A stretch of 64,000 nt of DNA, taken from Viscum album (lineage: Eukaryota > Streptophyta > Magnoliopsida > Santalales > Viscaceae). Under the pieces are notes generated by a model that was not told the origin of the DNA, did not search any database, and saw only the letters and a list, made by a program, of their open reading frames with translations. The stretch is from contig OY728136.1 in NCBI GenBank assembly GCA_963277665.1, positions 1,980,338,576 to 1,980,402,575 on the forward strand. The letters are read 5' to 3'. A program made the translations under genes and the position numbers. This document shows, one piece after another, positions 22,591 to 36,229 of this stretch (positions are counted from its first letter, which is position 1; every line of letters starts with the position of its first letter).

Positions 22591-24830
22591 AATTATATTT
22601 TTTTATAAATAATGACATTTTTTTATTATGTCTCTATGTTAGGAAAATAAAAAACTCAAGGTGTAATTCCTAGTTGATAATTTTACCCATGACTACCAAA
22701 TTTAATTGAATATTATGTTTCTATAACTATGTTTGTGCAATTTTATTTTTTCCACTATTTTTATGGAAATACTATTTGAAAACTAGGAAAAAAAAGTTTG
22801 ATAGGTTAGATTCTATTGGAATTGTGTTTTGAACTTGACGAAACATATCATTGAACAAGAACCTAGTATGATAGCCTTATTAAAATGGAGAACCTCAACA
22901 ATATAACTCAATCAAGAGTAATATAAGTCATTTTAATCTTAATTAAAATTTGATGATTTTATTTTATAATGAGTCTCTAAGACTAGGGAATCTGCTGTGT
23001 TATTGAATTAAAAAAATACAAACTTAATAATTTTTTTTCATACTTCTATGCAAAAACACATGTATGTTAATAGTTCAAATAAATTTCCTTATTAAAAATG
23101 AGTTCATTTAGGGGTGGTGAATATTTAACCGAATTGAATAAGTAATAAATTATTTTATATGAAAATAATGATATATATATCAATGTAGTGGAAATAAAAT
23201 ATTTGGTTTTAGGAACCCAATATAGAGTGAAAAAAGAAAATTCATCTTGGTATGGATTAAATTCAGCTTTAATCTCAATGTTTTTCAATCCATGTACTAG
23301 AATTTGATTAGTATTAAATTAGTTATGTTTGATGAATTCACATAAGTGGGGAGAAATGTTTTTAGCAATGGAGGAATATGGGAATTTCATTTCATTATAG
23401 AATAAATTAGAACCAGGGAAGGATAATAAATTGTTTGTTTGTAGAAAAAGTTATAAGTAAATAAATTAAGATAAATTGAATTTACATGGAGTAAAATTGA
23501 TTATGTGTGGTTTAATTTTATGTTACAGTGTTTCAATACATTTTTTCACATATATTTTGTTTAGAAATATTAATTTTTATGAAAATATGTTTCTTCAAGG
23601 AGTAAAATATTGAATCTACATATCTTATGATGAAACATGTAATTAATTGAATATTTTATTAATATTTTGATTAATTGATTAAATTAATCATGGTTTAATT
23701 TTTGTAATTACTTTTTAGAAAAAACAATATTTTGTGATCAATTATTAATAATTTACTTTTGATGTGTTTTTGAGGATTTTGGATTTTACGAACTAATAAT
23801 ATAATTTTCCCTTATTTTAAATTGAATATATTTGGTGGAATTTGTGTTTTTGAAAATTTTGTGATTTTTTGAATGAATATTATCATAATTTATTATTTTT
23901 ACAAAATTTAGAATTTATTTTTTTAGGTCACATGGAAAAACTAACAATCTATGGAAGTTTCTTCACGTCGTCCTCACAGTAACATAAGTGACCATGAGAA
24001 AAAAAATTTAGCAATGGTGATGACTGGATAAATAAAGGGAGCTCAACTATCCATGAGTACTGACCGCATTATGTCAAAAGTAGTTGTGCCCTCGCAAATG
24101 AAAACACAACCTCCCCTTACTCCAAACTACATATGGTTGTGACTCTAATTTTAACATACCAAGAGGAACTGTGTCACCATGGGAGAGGAAGTGACAACAT
24201 AAATAAATCCACTCTAAATGTGCTTCCAAAAGACAACATACCTGGTGACTATATTTCAAACCTAATGTGCAAGGTATATCCTAAAATTATCACCCCATTA
24301 TATTGATTTCGAGACCCCATTTTACCTGTTGTGAGCCTCCTCATGGTATCTTCTCCACAACTTAGAATGATCCACCCACATTTCCACCCTCGTTATCACA
24401 TTCATCCACAATTATAAGGCTATCCTAAGGGAAATAACCAAATATACCATGGTGATTTACAATCCCTATCGATACTTACACCCAAGATCCATCACATAAT
24501 ACACCACCATAAAAATGATCCTCCATTGAATCACCGTGATTGAATAAAATCTGACATTCCCATACTGGTCACATCCACCTCTTCTAGCCCTAGTCACATT
24601 ATTATTAAAGATTCTGCTCACCAGGGAAGTACCAACACTATGTAGGAAAAGCTCAAAAATTCCACCGTTATCAAAGAATAATTATAGAACCACCATTGGA
24701 GAATATTGATCCATTGCACTACTTTGAACGCCAGTTAAGGATGAAAATCTGACCTCATCCAGTTTGGAGAAGGCGCTCCACCATCTCAACAACCAAACAA
24801 TGTATGATCTGAATCACCATTTTTTGGGGA
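22590..24830 (+). repeat. Large repeat family, copy B
   Basis: Begins directly where copy A ends, so A and B are head to tail. Landmarks shared with copy C (31910 onward): TATGTCTCTATGTTAGG against TAGTGTCTCTATGATAAG, the GAGTCTCTAA block (22970 and 32286), AAATGAGTTCATTTAGG against AAATGAGTTAATTTAGG (23096 and 32413), ATTCACATAAGTGGGGA against ATTCACATGAGGGGA (23337 and 32650), and ATAAATTGAATTTA. The GC-richer part is at 23930-24830. It is cut off within the first unit of the internal duplication. Confidence 0.68.
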
Positions 24831-27800
24831 ATAAAATATTTATATTTTTCCTAGATTAGTAAACTTATATTGGATTTCAAATTATGGAGTGAAATAATTC
24901 ACTTAATTTATAGTTGACCAAAGAGTTGATATTTAAGAATGAATTTTTGTATCCATGACCAAGGAGCTAAATGAGTTCTCCAAATACTTTCTAGAATATT
25001 ATAAATTTGTAAAGAAATTAAAATAGTCCCCCCTTTATTATTACATATTTTATTAAGTAAAAACAAGACGTTGAGGTTGTACTTGAATAACATCTCTAAT
25101 CTAACCATCTAATGATCCATGTTGAAACATAGTAGGAAGTGATATAGAGTGAAGCTGAAGATTCACATACTGATTTACATATTGAAAAAAATTGAAGAAT
25201 AATTTATAAGTTAATGCAGAGTTGATAAAATTTAATTTGATATACCTATCAAAAATGTTTAATAATCAAAAAATTTATTATAGAAACTATACCTAGAAGA
25301 ATATGACACCAGCGAAGTGATGGAATTTAATGAAAGAATGTATGATCCAGACTACCAACCTCTATCTAGAGAACATCAACTCCATGAGGCACATTCCACA
25401 AAAGGCATGATTGAAGACAAACAAATTTAAAGAGATGATCCTTTAATTAATTCATTATCATATAATTTTGTTAGATATAAATTGAGTATCACTCATTACT
25501 ATTTTGATTATATTGAATCATCCAACACAAGGAATGTTTGTGAGGAATTTTAAGATAATGATGATGCACATACTTATAAACATATGGATCTCCCCAATAA
25601 AATTGAACATTTATTGGAGGGAGTTCAAGAAGTGGTCAAAGTGTCTCTTCCTGAAGATCATGTGACACAAAACTCTTAAAAAATAATTATTTTTTTATAT
25701 TAATTCATCAAATTTATTTTTTTCCAAATAAAATTACATTATCATTTTTTCATTAATAATTCCATTCAAGAAGTATTTCATGATGAGACACTAGATGAGG
25801 ATGGATATATTTCACAAGTAATAATGAAGAAGGATGATGATTCATACTTGATTATCCCCCCTCCAATAGAGGATTATAAATATAAAAATAGCAATTATTT
25901 GGGTACACTATCTCTAGAGACCTCTTAGAAAAGAGAAGAAGTTAAATCTTGGAAATGAAACATGTGGTGGTTCATAATTATGAAACTATAACCACTAAAT
26001 AACTTAGGATAATAGCTTATAATTCCATTATAGTGAAATTCAAATCCCATGGTCCATTGGGGGGATCAAATAAATTATTATACTTCTTTTATTTTCATTC
26101 ATGAAATTTATATTTCAATAATTTGTTATAGTAATATATTTGTACACATCCCATTCCATCTAACATATTTAACTTAAATGACATGGTTAGTTTTACTTAA
26201 TGATAAATTTTATTCTGTTAGACCATGGAGGCACATGAAAGGAACAAAATTAGAATAAAACTATAGACTTCATGATGTGAAACAAGAATTGAGGACAAGA
26301 AAATGGAATTGAAGCCAAAAAAGAAAAAGACATTTATATTTTGATGTGATATCACATTGTGTAATAGATTCACGATATGAATATTTTATAGAAGATATTA
26401 TTTAAAAATAGAACCTACAAAACCCCACATGATGCATCATTCTATGTGGAATATGAGTTTCAATGATTTATTTAATTTTACTCTCATCATATTTATATGT
26501 TATATATATTTTAAATTATATTACACGCCCCACTAGAACCCTTGTAAACTAATTTTGATCATAGAGACATAAATACTATAGATAATATTTATTCTATGAT
26601 TCAATTTTCCTAGTTTACAAGTCTTTATGAGTGGAACAGAAATATTAATGAGTAATTTTAAGTACAATGGGATGAATTTGAAAAATATTGATTTTTTAAA
26701 AGAAATTGTTAAAAGTCTTGGAATGTTTTGAATTTATTAAATTTATAGCGATTTGTTTATTATTTTTGGGAATTAATATGAATAATTATCCCAAACCATA
26801 TGTTCTCATCCTAGATAAAATTTAGATAACATATTGTTATCATTATTTATATAGTATATTTGTTGAGAGTGTAGTAAATGTTCATTTCATTCCAAGAAAT
26901 TTATCCATGTTATGACTCTACATAATTAATTTGAACATAATTGAGGAATTCTAATTAGATATATTGTTATCCATGGAACCAACTTGAAAAAATTCATACC
27001 TTTTATGTATAATCCATAAATGAAATTTATAGGAATGGAACCATGTTACAATCTTATTATATCCATTCATACAATATTTATACTATATTGTATGATATTT
27101 TAAAGAGTATGTGTGGGTGAGTTGTTGTCCATGGTATATCGGGATGTAATTTATTTTATTATGGGTTATAATGATATTTGGAGAGAGGTAATTTTTTTAT
27201 TGTATTTATTATTTTTCTTCCAAGAAAAAAAAAGTAGAATTAAAAAAATTAAAAAATTAAAAATAAGGATCATGTCTTTTGGGATAAAAAATTACTGTTT
27301 CCTTACCAATGATCATAGGATCATACGTCGTTCGGTGTTGGTTGTGATATTTTCCTAAAATTAAATCATTTAAAATTAAAAAAATATTAATAATGTAAGT
27401 GATAGTGATTAATTCAATATTATTGATTTTATCATGTGTTTACATTGAGTTTTGTGGGCTGGGTGACAAATGTTTTTCATGATTATTTTAATTGGATTAA
27501 AATTTTATATCATATAGTATGTTAAAGAGTAAAAAAAATTATTGAACACTATTTTATTCATTACCCACCATCGATAAGACTAATAGATTTTTTAAAAATA
27601 ATGAATATCCTCATGACTAAATATAGTTTCTTTATTTTCATGGTAAAGAGGTTATTTGACTTGAAAGACTATGGTAAGTGAAATTAAATTGAGGTATGGG
27701 AAAAGGTACATTACATTTAATACATTGATAAATGAGTAAAAAGAATCTACTATGAGATAAATTGTGAATGGGTGTAAGCATTAATAATGATTTGAGAAAT

Positions 27801-30800
27801 TTAAATTCAGAGAAGGATAAGAATCATTATTTTAAAAGACTAAAACTAAAATTCATGAATGGATTTGTTTCATTGATAAGTAGGGAGTTATAGGAATAAA
27901 TTTGTGTAAAATTTCATTGTTTAATTTCCATTTCCAGTCATTCAATTTTGTTGATCTTCAAATTTAAATATTAATAGAATGAAATATCATTGTGACATTG
28001 TTGATAGTACCTGTTTGTGGACAAGAAAGATCAATGTTTGGGTGAATTGATAGAGAATAATTTTACATGATTATTTTAATATAAAACAAAATCTTAAGCA
28101 CATAAATTGATTAAAATTTGAGGTATTTATTTGTTTTTTTATTCATGGATATTATTATTAATATAAAATGAGCATAAAAGTGATGAATTCAACTTATATA
28201 TGATGTTCTAAAAAATGATAATCCTAGGATAGAGCCTATGGCTATAAACTAAAGAAAATGTTTGAAAAGAAGTGAAATATTCTAGAAATGAAAAATTCAT
28301 ATTATTAATCCACTGATCACAATGTGAAATCATCGATAAAAGTTAGGTGTAGGATAATGTGATGAAAAATAGAAAAGCTGGATCAAGACAACATTTTTCA
28401 AGATGTGACACAAATTCTCATGTCATGACACACTCGAGCTAGGCCCAAAAAGAGTATAAGAGCCTGAATCATGTTTTTATAAGTTTCAACCTACAGTATT
28501 CATCTCATGAAATAATAATTTATAATGTCAAATCATTGGATGGACCAAAAAACAAGAGGATTTAAGGAATTTAGTGTTGGACAACCCTTTTACTCCCCAT
28601 AAAGAAACATTATGACCTGAAACCCATTAATTTGAAAATTTAATGCTTCTTTTGTTGTGATTTATTCCTATAAGGCGAGGTACATGTGGAATGGAAAAGA
28701 TATCAGGGCAATTATAGGGTTCTTCCATTGTTTTGCGTAGTTTGATTTCTATTTCTTGAGGATTTCTATTATTTTAAAATTATTTTTACATGTAGTGAAA
28801 CCATATTTTAATTTGGGATTCTACATTCTTCTCCCAATCCCAAATTCTATTTATATATATCTCTTCAATATTTCTAGTGTGATCACTTCCACTTGGTAAT
28901 TGTATATGACTAACATATGACATGATCATAGTGGATCTTTCATAGTGTTATTAATTATTATGCTCTAAATTCATAATGTTTGAAACATGCTTGTAGTGAA
29001 CGAGTGAAAAATACATGATTATAGTGTCTATTAAACATGAAAGAGTCTCCAATTCATTCGTTTCTAATAATTTGCTTCATTTCCATCCCATCTATCAGTA
29101 CAAGTCATCAGTTGGTAGAGTTGCAGATGCCCAAATGATTGAAATAGAAAATGGTAGAACATAGTCTTCTAAAAATTTCACACTTAGTCTAGGTGTTATT
29201 CTACATGGATATTAGAGAAGGAGGTATTTTTTGTGAGGAAGTGGGTTCCTAGGCATGAAAAAATTCTATAATCAATAAATTAATGGAAATAAATTTTTTT
29301 AATGGGGTTTCTTAAATGAATTATCCAAATGATTTTAAACAAACAATAAATAATGAAAGAAACCATTTAACCAAACCCCATGACTAAGAACTATCTCCAT
29401 AACATGAATTCCACATTTATTATCATCTTTCATTTAGGGTTTTTTTACATTTCACTTTTTTTTGAAGAAAACTCCAAAATCTCCATTTTCATAAAATAAT
29501 TAAAACACACAAAGAAATAGATTATCTGTATTAGGAATTTCTCTGTGATTAAATGTGAATCTCCATAGGAGAGATAAACATTTTTAGCTACTATTATTCA
29601 CTTGAAAAAATAAATTATATTTTTCACAACCATATAATAGTAGCATCAATATTTTTCAATTTTTTTTTAAATTTTCACTATAGAAAAACATAAAAAAGAA
29701 CAAAGAAAAAGTCCCAAAAATTTGAATAGTCATAAACACTAATGAATTTGATACAAGGTAATTGTTTTGTATTTATTTAAAAACACGATGGGTCTATTTT
29801 ATTATTCCAATACAGGTTTAATGAATGAAAACAACAAGATATGATTGTTTATTAAATGGATAATCATCAAGAAATCAAGAAAATGATTCAAATTTTATTA
29901 GTAAGAACAAATATAATAAATAATATATGGATAAAATCCAAAAACTGGATGAATGACATGTTAGAAAGTATTTCAGATTTAAATTGAAAAGTAAAAGAAA
30001 CAAAAAGTAGTTGCTTCTACCAATATTTGAGCCAAAATTTCCCTCCAACTCACTTCTTGAGTGACAAGATCCACATATCGACAATTTTTTCTAGGTATGG
30101 AATGATATAGGAGATTAATAACAAAAAAAGATGGATAAATTGGTCAGTATAATTCTATATCTACTACTAATTTTGATTATTTTTTCTGCACTGTCCATTC
30201 TTCTAATTTATCCATGATTGAATATGTCAAACTAGCATAAAAACAATCCTTTTTCATGTAATATACATAAAATGAGGTGATTAATTAAGAAGAGAGGTTT
30301 GACAAGGTTGATCACCTCACTTATGGCTCATAATTACTCCCAAGAATAATATTTGGCTGGGAATAAGAACAAACCACATTGAATTTTGGAGTTATAAATT
30401 ATATAGAAAATCCAATGTTTTGGTTTTATTTTAATTTTACTGAATCTGGAATTCATTGTCTCACTCCCTTTAAATGTATAATGGATGTTGATAATTTCTT
30501 ATATTTCATGGATATTCAATAATAACACATATAATCACATATTGAGGAACTATTGGACCTTATATCTTTTATTTAAAAAGAAATTTTTTGATCTTTTATT
30601 GAAGAAGTTGTGGTGATGGAACCCTATATGGTTGTCAAGGAGGATGATTCATATTTTTGTGTCAAAGAAGAAAATTTTTAGTTAGATTTCAATAGAGGGA
30701 AAGTGACATCCATGAGTCGAGTTCCCATTACATAAGAAGTCTAACCATTAAGCTGATGAAGATGATAAGTACCCATTTATTATATTTTCCATTCCATAAC

Positions 30801-31909
30801 CACACAATAGATGAAGAACTAAGGGGTGGGACTTGTTTCAATCACTTAAAATGGTTCTCTGAAACTGAAAATGCACTAAAGATGACAGGAATAAAATTTG
30901 GTGGTTTTTAAGAAAGAATCCACATTCACTATTAAATTTGGGTTAACACAAAGAAAATACATTCATGGAATGTTTAATCATATAACCCATTATGGGGTTT
31001 TCATAAAATTATATGATTTAATTTTCTATTTTATTTTCTTATTTATTTTTTTAATTATTTTGGGTCATATTATAGTAAAATAATCTATTAGTACTTTCAT
31101 GTGGCAATCAATTATAGACAACAGTAACTTCACACTAAAAATCTGAGGATTAAAATCTAGAACTAAAACCTTGATGATTTTAACATTTTCATTCAAAAAA
31201 TGATAATTCAAATTCTAAAATGTTTATATATTATTGTGATTAGAAATTAAAAGTCACAAGGATATTTTCAAATAAAATATTGAGGCTTTATATGGATATA
31301 CTAAAAAATCAAAAGCTTCAGCATTAAGGGATTGTTTGTTTTGATTCTTCCACATAAATTATTTTTTATTTATAATGTCAGGAGACTAGTGTGGGAGAAT
31401 TTTCCCTAACCTTTTGAAAATTGTGAATTTTTATCTTGGATAGGTTATGTCTTGTTGATGTACATTTTGTGGAAAAAAAAATTCAATAAAAGTTTCAACA
31501 TGGATAAAAACCATAATAATCCATTTTAATTAAAATAATGTATCCTCATTATTCACCATGCTTCATTTTTGAATTAAACTGAAAATAATTTTTTCGGTGT
31601 ATAATAATTATAATCATGAAATTAAAAAAAGGTTTTCAAATCCATCTTGATATGTGGAAAGGTGATTTTTGAACTCACATGTATCCCCTCTATAAATTTG
31701 AGAACTACTGAATTATTATGTTTTTTTGAATGAAATTGTTCTCCCACTATATAATTCACTAATTGAAAAAATTTTGTAGTTTAATTATGGGGGAGAGGGG
31801 TCTTTCTCTGTGTTTTAATTTGACATTGATACTTTTAACTTCAAAAATCTCTAATTTTTTCCCAATAAGTAACCTTGTCGAACATCATTTCAATATCATT
31901 ATAAATAAA
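24831..31909. other. 7-kb stretch, two acidic coding remnants, otherwise unrecognised
   Basis: Most of this interval shows no family pattern. Two + strand stretches look like decayed coding sequence: 25290-25930 (with an L-S-R-E-H-Q-L-H-E-A block, an L-P-x-K-I-E-H-L-L-E-G-V-Q-E-V block and, near 25830, K-K-D-D-D-S-Y-L) and 30590-30690 (E-E-V-V-V-M-E-P then V-K-E-D-D-S-Y). The shared (V/K)-K-(E/D)-D-D-S-Y peptide suggests two copies of the same acidic segment, possibly the gag-pol linker of a gypsy element of the Tat type, but no RT or integrase is seen between them. The frame 27113-27358 looks accidental. Confidence 0.35.
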
Positions 31910-34900
31910 ATCAACTATTTGTTTATAAATAATAATAGTTTTTAGTGTCTCTATGATAAGAAAATGAAAACTCATTTTGTCCATCCTAGGTAAAAATATC
32001 ACACTCGATTGAGGGATATAACTATTTCGAAACTTGTTATAATTGAGTGATTATTGAGGAATATTGTGCACTATATTTATTAAAATTATATTTGAAAAGT
32101 ATGAAAGGGAAGTTTAATTGGATATAATATTATGAAATCAGAGTTATTACTTTAAGAAAAATATTTTTGAACTTGAAACAAGTGACATAGCTTTAGTAAA
32201 ATGGACTTATTATAGAGCCAAATAAATTGATATTAATATAATTCCATTGGTTCTGGACTAAAATGGGAAATTGGGATCCTATAGTGAGTCTCTAATATAA
32301 GGGAACTGGATGTGTTTTTTAATCAAATAAAATCCAAAAACCAATAATTCATTTGCCTAGTTCTATGAAAAATCTTATAAATGTAAAAATTAAAAATTAT
32401 GGGATTGTAAAAAATGAGTTAATTTAGGTGAGGTGAATATTAAACACAAATTAAAAAGGGAGAATTTGATTTATAAGAAAATATTTTGTGTTTTATCAAT
32501 GAACTGTAATGTAAAACATTGGTTTGAGGAACTTGAGAGAGGGAAATCTTGCACATCTTCTTATTATAGATATAATTCCACATGAATCTCCCTAGCATTA
32601 ACTCCTTGAACTATAATTTTATTTATTGATATGTAGAGAAGTTTGAATAATTCACATGAGGGGAAAAAATTTAGCAATAGAAGAATCTATGAATTCCATT
32701 CATTCAGTTGTGAATTAGTTCTTGGTTGATATAATCATTTATTTTGTTTTTAGACGACATTGTTGATAAATAACTTAAAATAAATTGAATTTAAAGACAG
32801 TTCAATTGATTAAGTGCGATGTAATTTTATGTGATATTACATTAATATAATTTCTCACATCTATTTTGATGAGAATTTGTAATTTTTAAGCGAAAAATGT
32901 ACTTTCAATGGTAAAAATATTTAGTCTGGATTATTTATGCTCAAACATTCAATTAGTTAAATATTGCATTATTATTATTATAAAGTTACTAAATTTTTCT
33001 TAATTTATCTTATATTGTTTTGAATATTTTTTTCTTTTCAATTTTTTATTAATAATTTGCTTCATATGTTTTTATTATGATTCTGGATTTTCCGAGTTAA
33101 TTATTTCATTTTCATATTTTTAAATCTCTAATTATTTTCTAGAATATGGGTTTTTGACAATTCGGTGATTTTGGGTTGTTTGAATTTTTATAAAAATTTA
33201 TTATATTCATTGAATTTTAAATTATTTGGTTTTATAATAAGATGCATGAAAAAAGGAAAATATATAGAAGTGACCTCATGTCACCTTCACATTCACTTGA
33301 ACCCAAGTAAAATTTGAAAAGGGGCTATGTGACTACAAGAAGGGAACTCAAATGACTATGAGTATGGGCCACATGAAAGTAAGAACTAACATTCCATTAA
33401 ATTGAATCATACCATGCCTCTCATTTGATCTTACAATGCATAATAATGTGATAGCATGAGAGGTAGTAACAAAATGATTAAATCTCAATTTACTTTGCCT
33501 CCAATTCATAACCTACCATGAGACTACAATTCGAACCAATTGTATAATGATGCACCCTTACATGAGGGATTGAACCAGAGATCCAATAGTGATTTGAGAC
33601 CCATATTGAAACTTTCAATTGATCTCCATCTGCCAGACCACCAATACAAAACTGAGCTTTCTCTGAATTACTACAGTTTAACAAATCCGGACACACCAGA
33701 ACCACTCATAGCCCCATATTCTAGGATTAGTCATTCCACTATTGATTATCAGGATAACTAGATATGTACTTATGAAAAATGAGAAGAAAATCATGCACAC
33801 CCACACCATCAAAGAGTGAGCTGAGTCCCACTGTTGAAAAAATCCATAGATGTCGCACTATTTCAAGTGACAGTCATTAAAGAAAATCAAAGCTTATTCG
33901 ATTTAAAGAAGGCGAGTCACCCACTCTACCACTGAGCTACATCTGTCCATTTTGATCGAAACGAATGAATGCATCATCACATTCAAAATCCATGATCTTT
34001 ATGAATATATATAATGATGTGTCATTATTACAAAATATAGATCCTGATGAATCTTCTCTGGATCCGTAATGGTCAAAGCCACAACTAACCTCTATTGTTC
34101 CTCCCAAATTGAACTAGAACAAATCTCAATGGAATAAATGATTAAAATATTAGAAAATTTCACCATATAACACACTGAACCAGAATTTTGGTACCATATT
34201 TCTATGGATCCCCAACTAAAAGATGATCATAATCCACCAAACTACTTCAAACTACTACTGTGGAATAAAATCAAAACTCTTCTAATTTGGAGAAGGAAAT
34301 CCAATTCTTAAACCACTAATAAGTTTCTTTCTATCCTGAGCACCATTAAAGAACATAACATTCATACAAATAGACAATATCACTACGAAGTGAATTTATT
34401 TAATACCAATGTTGCAGATGATAGACCTCAATTAATCCTCTTGATGCCCAAATCATTGAATTCATAGGTCATCACTGCCACACCTCCCAAATCAAATTGG
34501 ACTAAAGATCTCCAAAATACTTAACTATTGGATGAGATGATGCCTCTAAATGAATCACTAAAGCATCCTTGTGGTATAAGCTTCCTTTACATCTTCCACA
34601 TTAAGAATATCTGGAGGAACCACATTTTTTGGAATTCATTCCAATGAAGATGAACTACTGTACACACACCCATATTATTAGAAAAGGGGACTATCTATCT
34701 TGTTTTATTTGGATGAAAGGATTTTACAAGGTACACGTGATACACTCCTAATTTTCTAAATGATATTTCAATGAATGTTCCATAGATGATGATATGGGAT
34801 ATAAGAATTTTACACACCTAAAGACATGATGTAATCCATAGGGTTAAATTTATATGCATAAATATGGTCCACATGATGTATTTTGGGCTGGGATGCACAA

Positions 34901-34970
34901 AAATAATAAAAATAATAAGGGTTTATATGGTCAAAAGTGATGAAAAAGTCCTAGAATAATTTTTCCAGGA
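31910..34970 (+). repeat. Large repeat family, copy C (fullest copy)
   Basis: The longest uninterrupted copy, giving the order of parts: AT-rich first 1.3 kb, a GC-richer segment (33240-34680), then a tail to about 34970. The GC-richer segment contains a ~380-bp tandem duplication: CTCCCAAATTGAACTAG at 34102 recurs as CTCCCAAATCAAATTGG at 34484, and AAGAAGGCG at 33907 recurs as GAGAAGGAA at 34281. Overlapping frames on both strands at 33490-33761 are not shared by copies A and B and are treated as accidental. Function unknown; a long LTR is possible because 35290-35370 just beyond looks like a TATA box and leader. Confidence 0.66.
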
Positions 34971-36200
34971 TTTACCATTTCCCAGCAGAATTTTGAATGG
35001 GAAAATAGTTTCCCAAAATAGAGATTATCACCCACTATTTACTTTTTTCTATTTATCAAGAAGAATTCATTAGTATAATAATGATACAAAGGTTATCATG
35101 GCTATTTTATGGATGAAAAAATTGAAATGAAATCACACATCATTACAAGGGTTAAGCTATTCCCACTAAGATGTTACCAGGATCATATGATGAGTGCCTC
35201 ATAGTGATCCTTGTAGTTAATTTATACTATTAGTTAGGATGTCACTATTTTTTTTGGTTTTTGAATTAGTATGGGGATTCACCTATAAAATTTGTATTCT
35301 TGATTCATGAGACAATGTTCTCTTTTCCCTCTCTTATTGCCAAAATTTCTCTCATAGTTTAAATATTTCTTCCAACTTTGAAATTGAAAAAATATTATTC
35401 CTTATTATCCCTAAATGTAGTCACCTCAAACCTTCAGTGTTGAAGGAATAATATGAAAGTCCAGATTTTGGAATTGAAACTCAAATATTCTCTGAGATAT
35501 TTGAATCACACAGATCCTCATCCTTCTTCACTACTCTTATAAAATAGTTATTATTTTTTTTGGTGATTCTTGTAAAAACCATCAAAGGGAAGTGTACATC
35601 ACTCCTTCCTCTTCATATTTGTCCCATTATACTCATTTTATAAATTTATATATTATATAATAGTGATTTTTTTATCAATGTTCTTAAGAATACCACTTCA
35701 TAAATGAATATATTCTTGGTTGGATTGGTTTTATTGGGTGATTTATTCACTTTTGGGAAAATACTTATATTCTATAAGTGATTCCTTGAACAAGTTTTAA
35801 TATTTTTTTGGGAGAGTGGTGTGTGGCTCGAGCGATTGAGTATGCACTCAGTGATGTTGAGAATGATTTAATTCATTTTGGGATCTATGAGAGTTAGTCT
35901 AAGAGTGGATCAATATAAATATAGGATTTCTATTAATAACTTCCTTTTCAATTTATTTTTCCATTTCTTGTGTTTTATTTTTAATCCACATTTCATTACA
36001 CTGTTACACTCTATATCTTTAATTTTCATCATTGTTCATTATTTTACTCATTTCAACATATTTGAAAAAAATGCTTTTCTAGAGTAAAACTAGTAAATTT
36101 GAAACTACCTCTTAGAGAGAGACCTAAATATTTCCCACTATGTTATATCTAGGGTTTATAAATGTATTATTAAAAATCATTATGAAAATGATGTCATCAA
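34971..36200. other. LTR-like flank of repeat C and of the - strand gypsy element
   Basis: No gene seen. On the + strand a TATA-like CACCTATAAAATTTG at about 35281-35296 is followed by a pyrimidine-rich stretch (CTCTTTTCCCTCTC) at 35319-35333, the arrangement found in LTR promoters and leaders. By position the right part may also hold the 3' LTR of the - strand gypsy element that starts at 36230, but no partner LTR was found to the right. Confidence 0.35.
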
Positions 36201-36229
36201 TAATTTTACAATAACAAAAATTCATTTTC

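Noticed and set aside
27113..27358. 81-codon open frame
   Set aside because: Lysine-, isoleucine- and phenylalanine-rich with homopolymer runs; no family pattern.
33490..33761. Two overlapping open frames of 71 and 73 codons on opposite strands
   Set aside because: They fall in the GC-richer part of repeat copy C; copies A and B have stops in the matching places.
33920..33941. Possible tRNA gene on the - strand
   Set aside because: Only the D-arm/A box matches; no acceptor stem, anticodon stem or proper T-arm can be folded, and other copies of the repeat lack it. Kept only as a finding.
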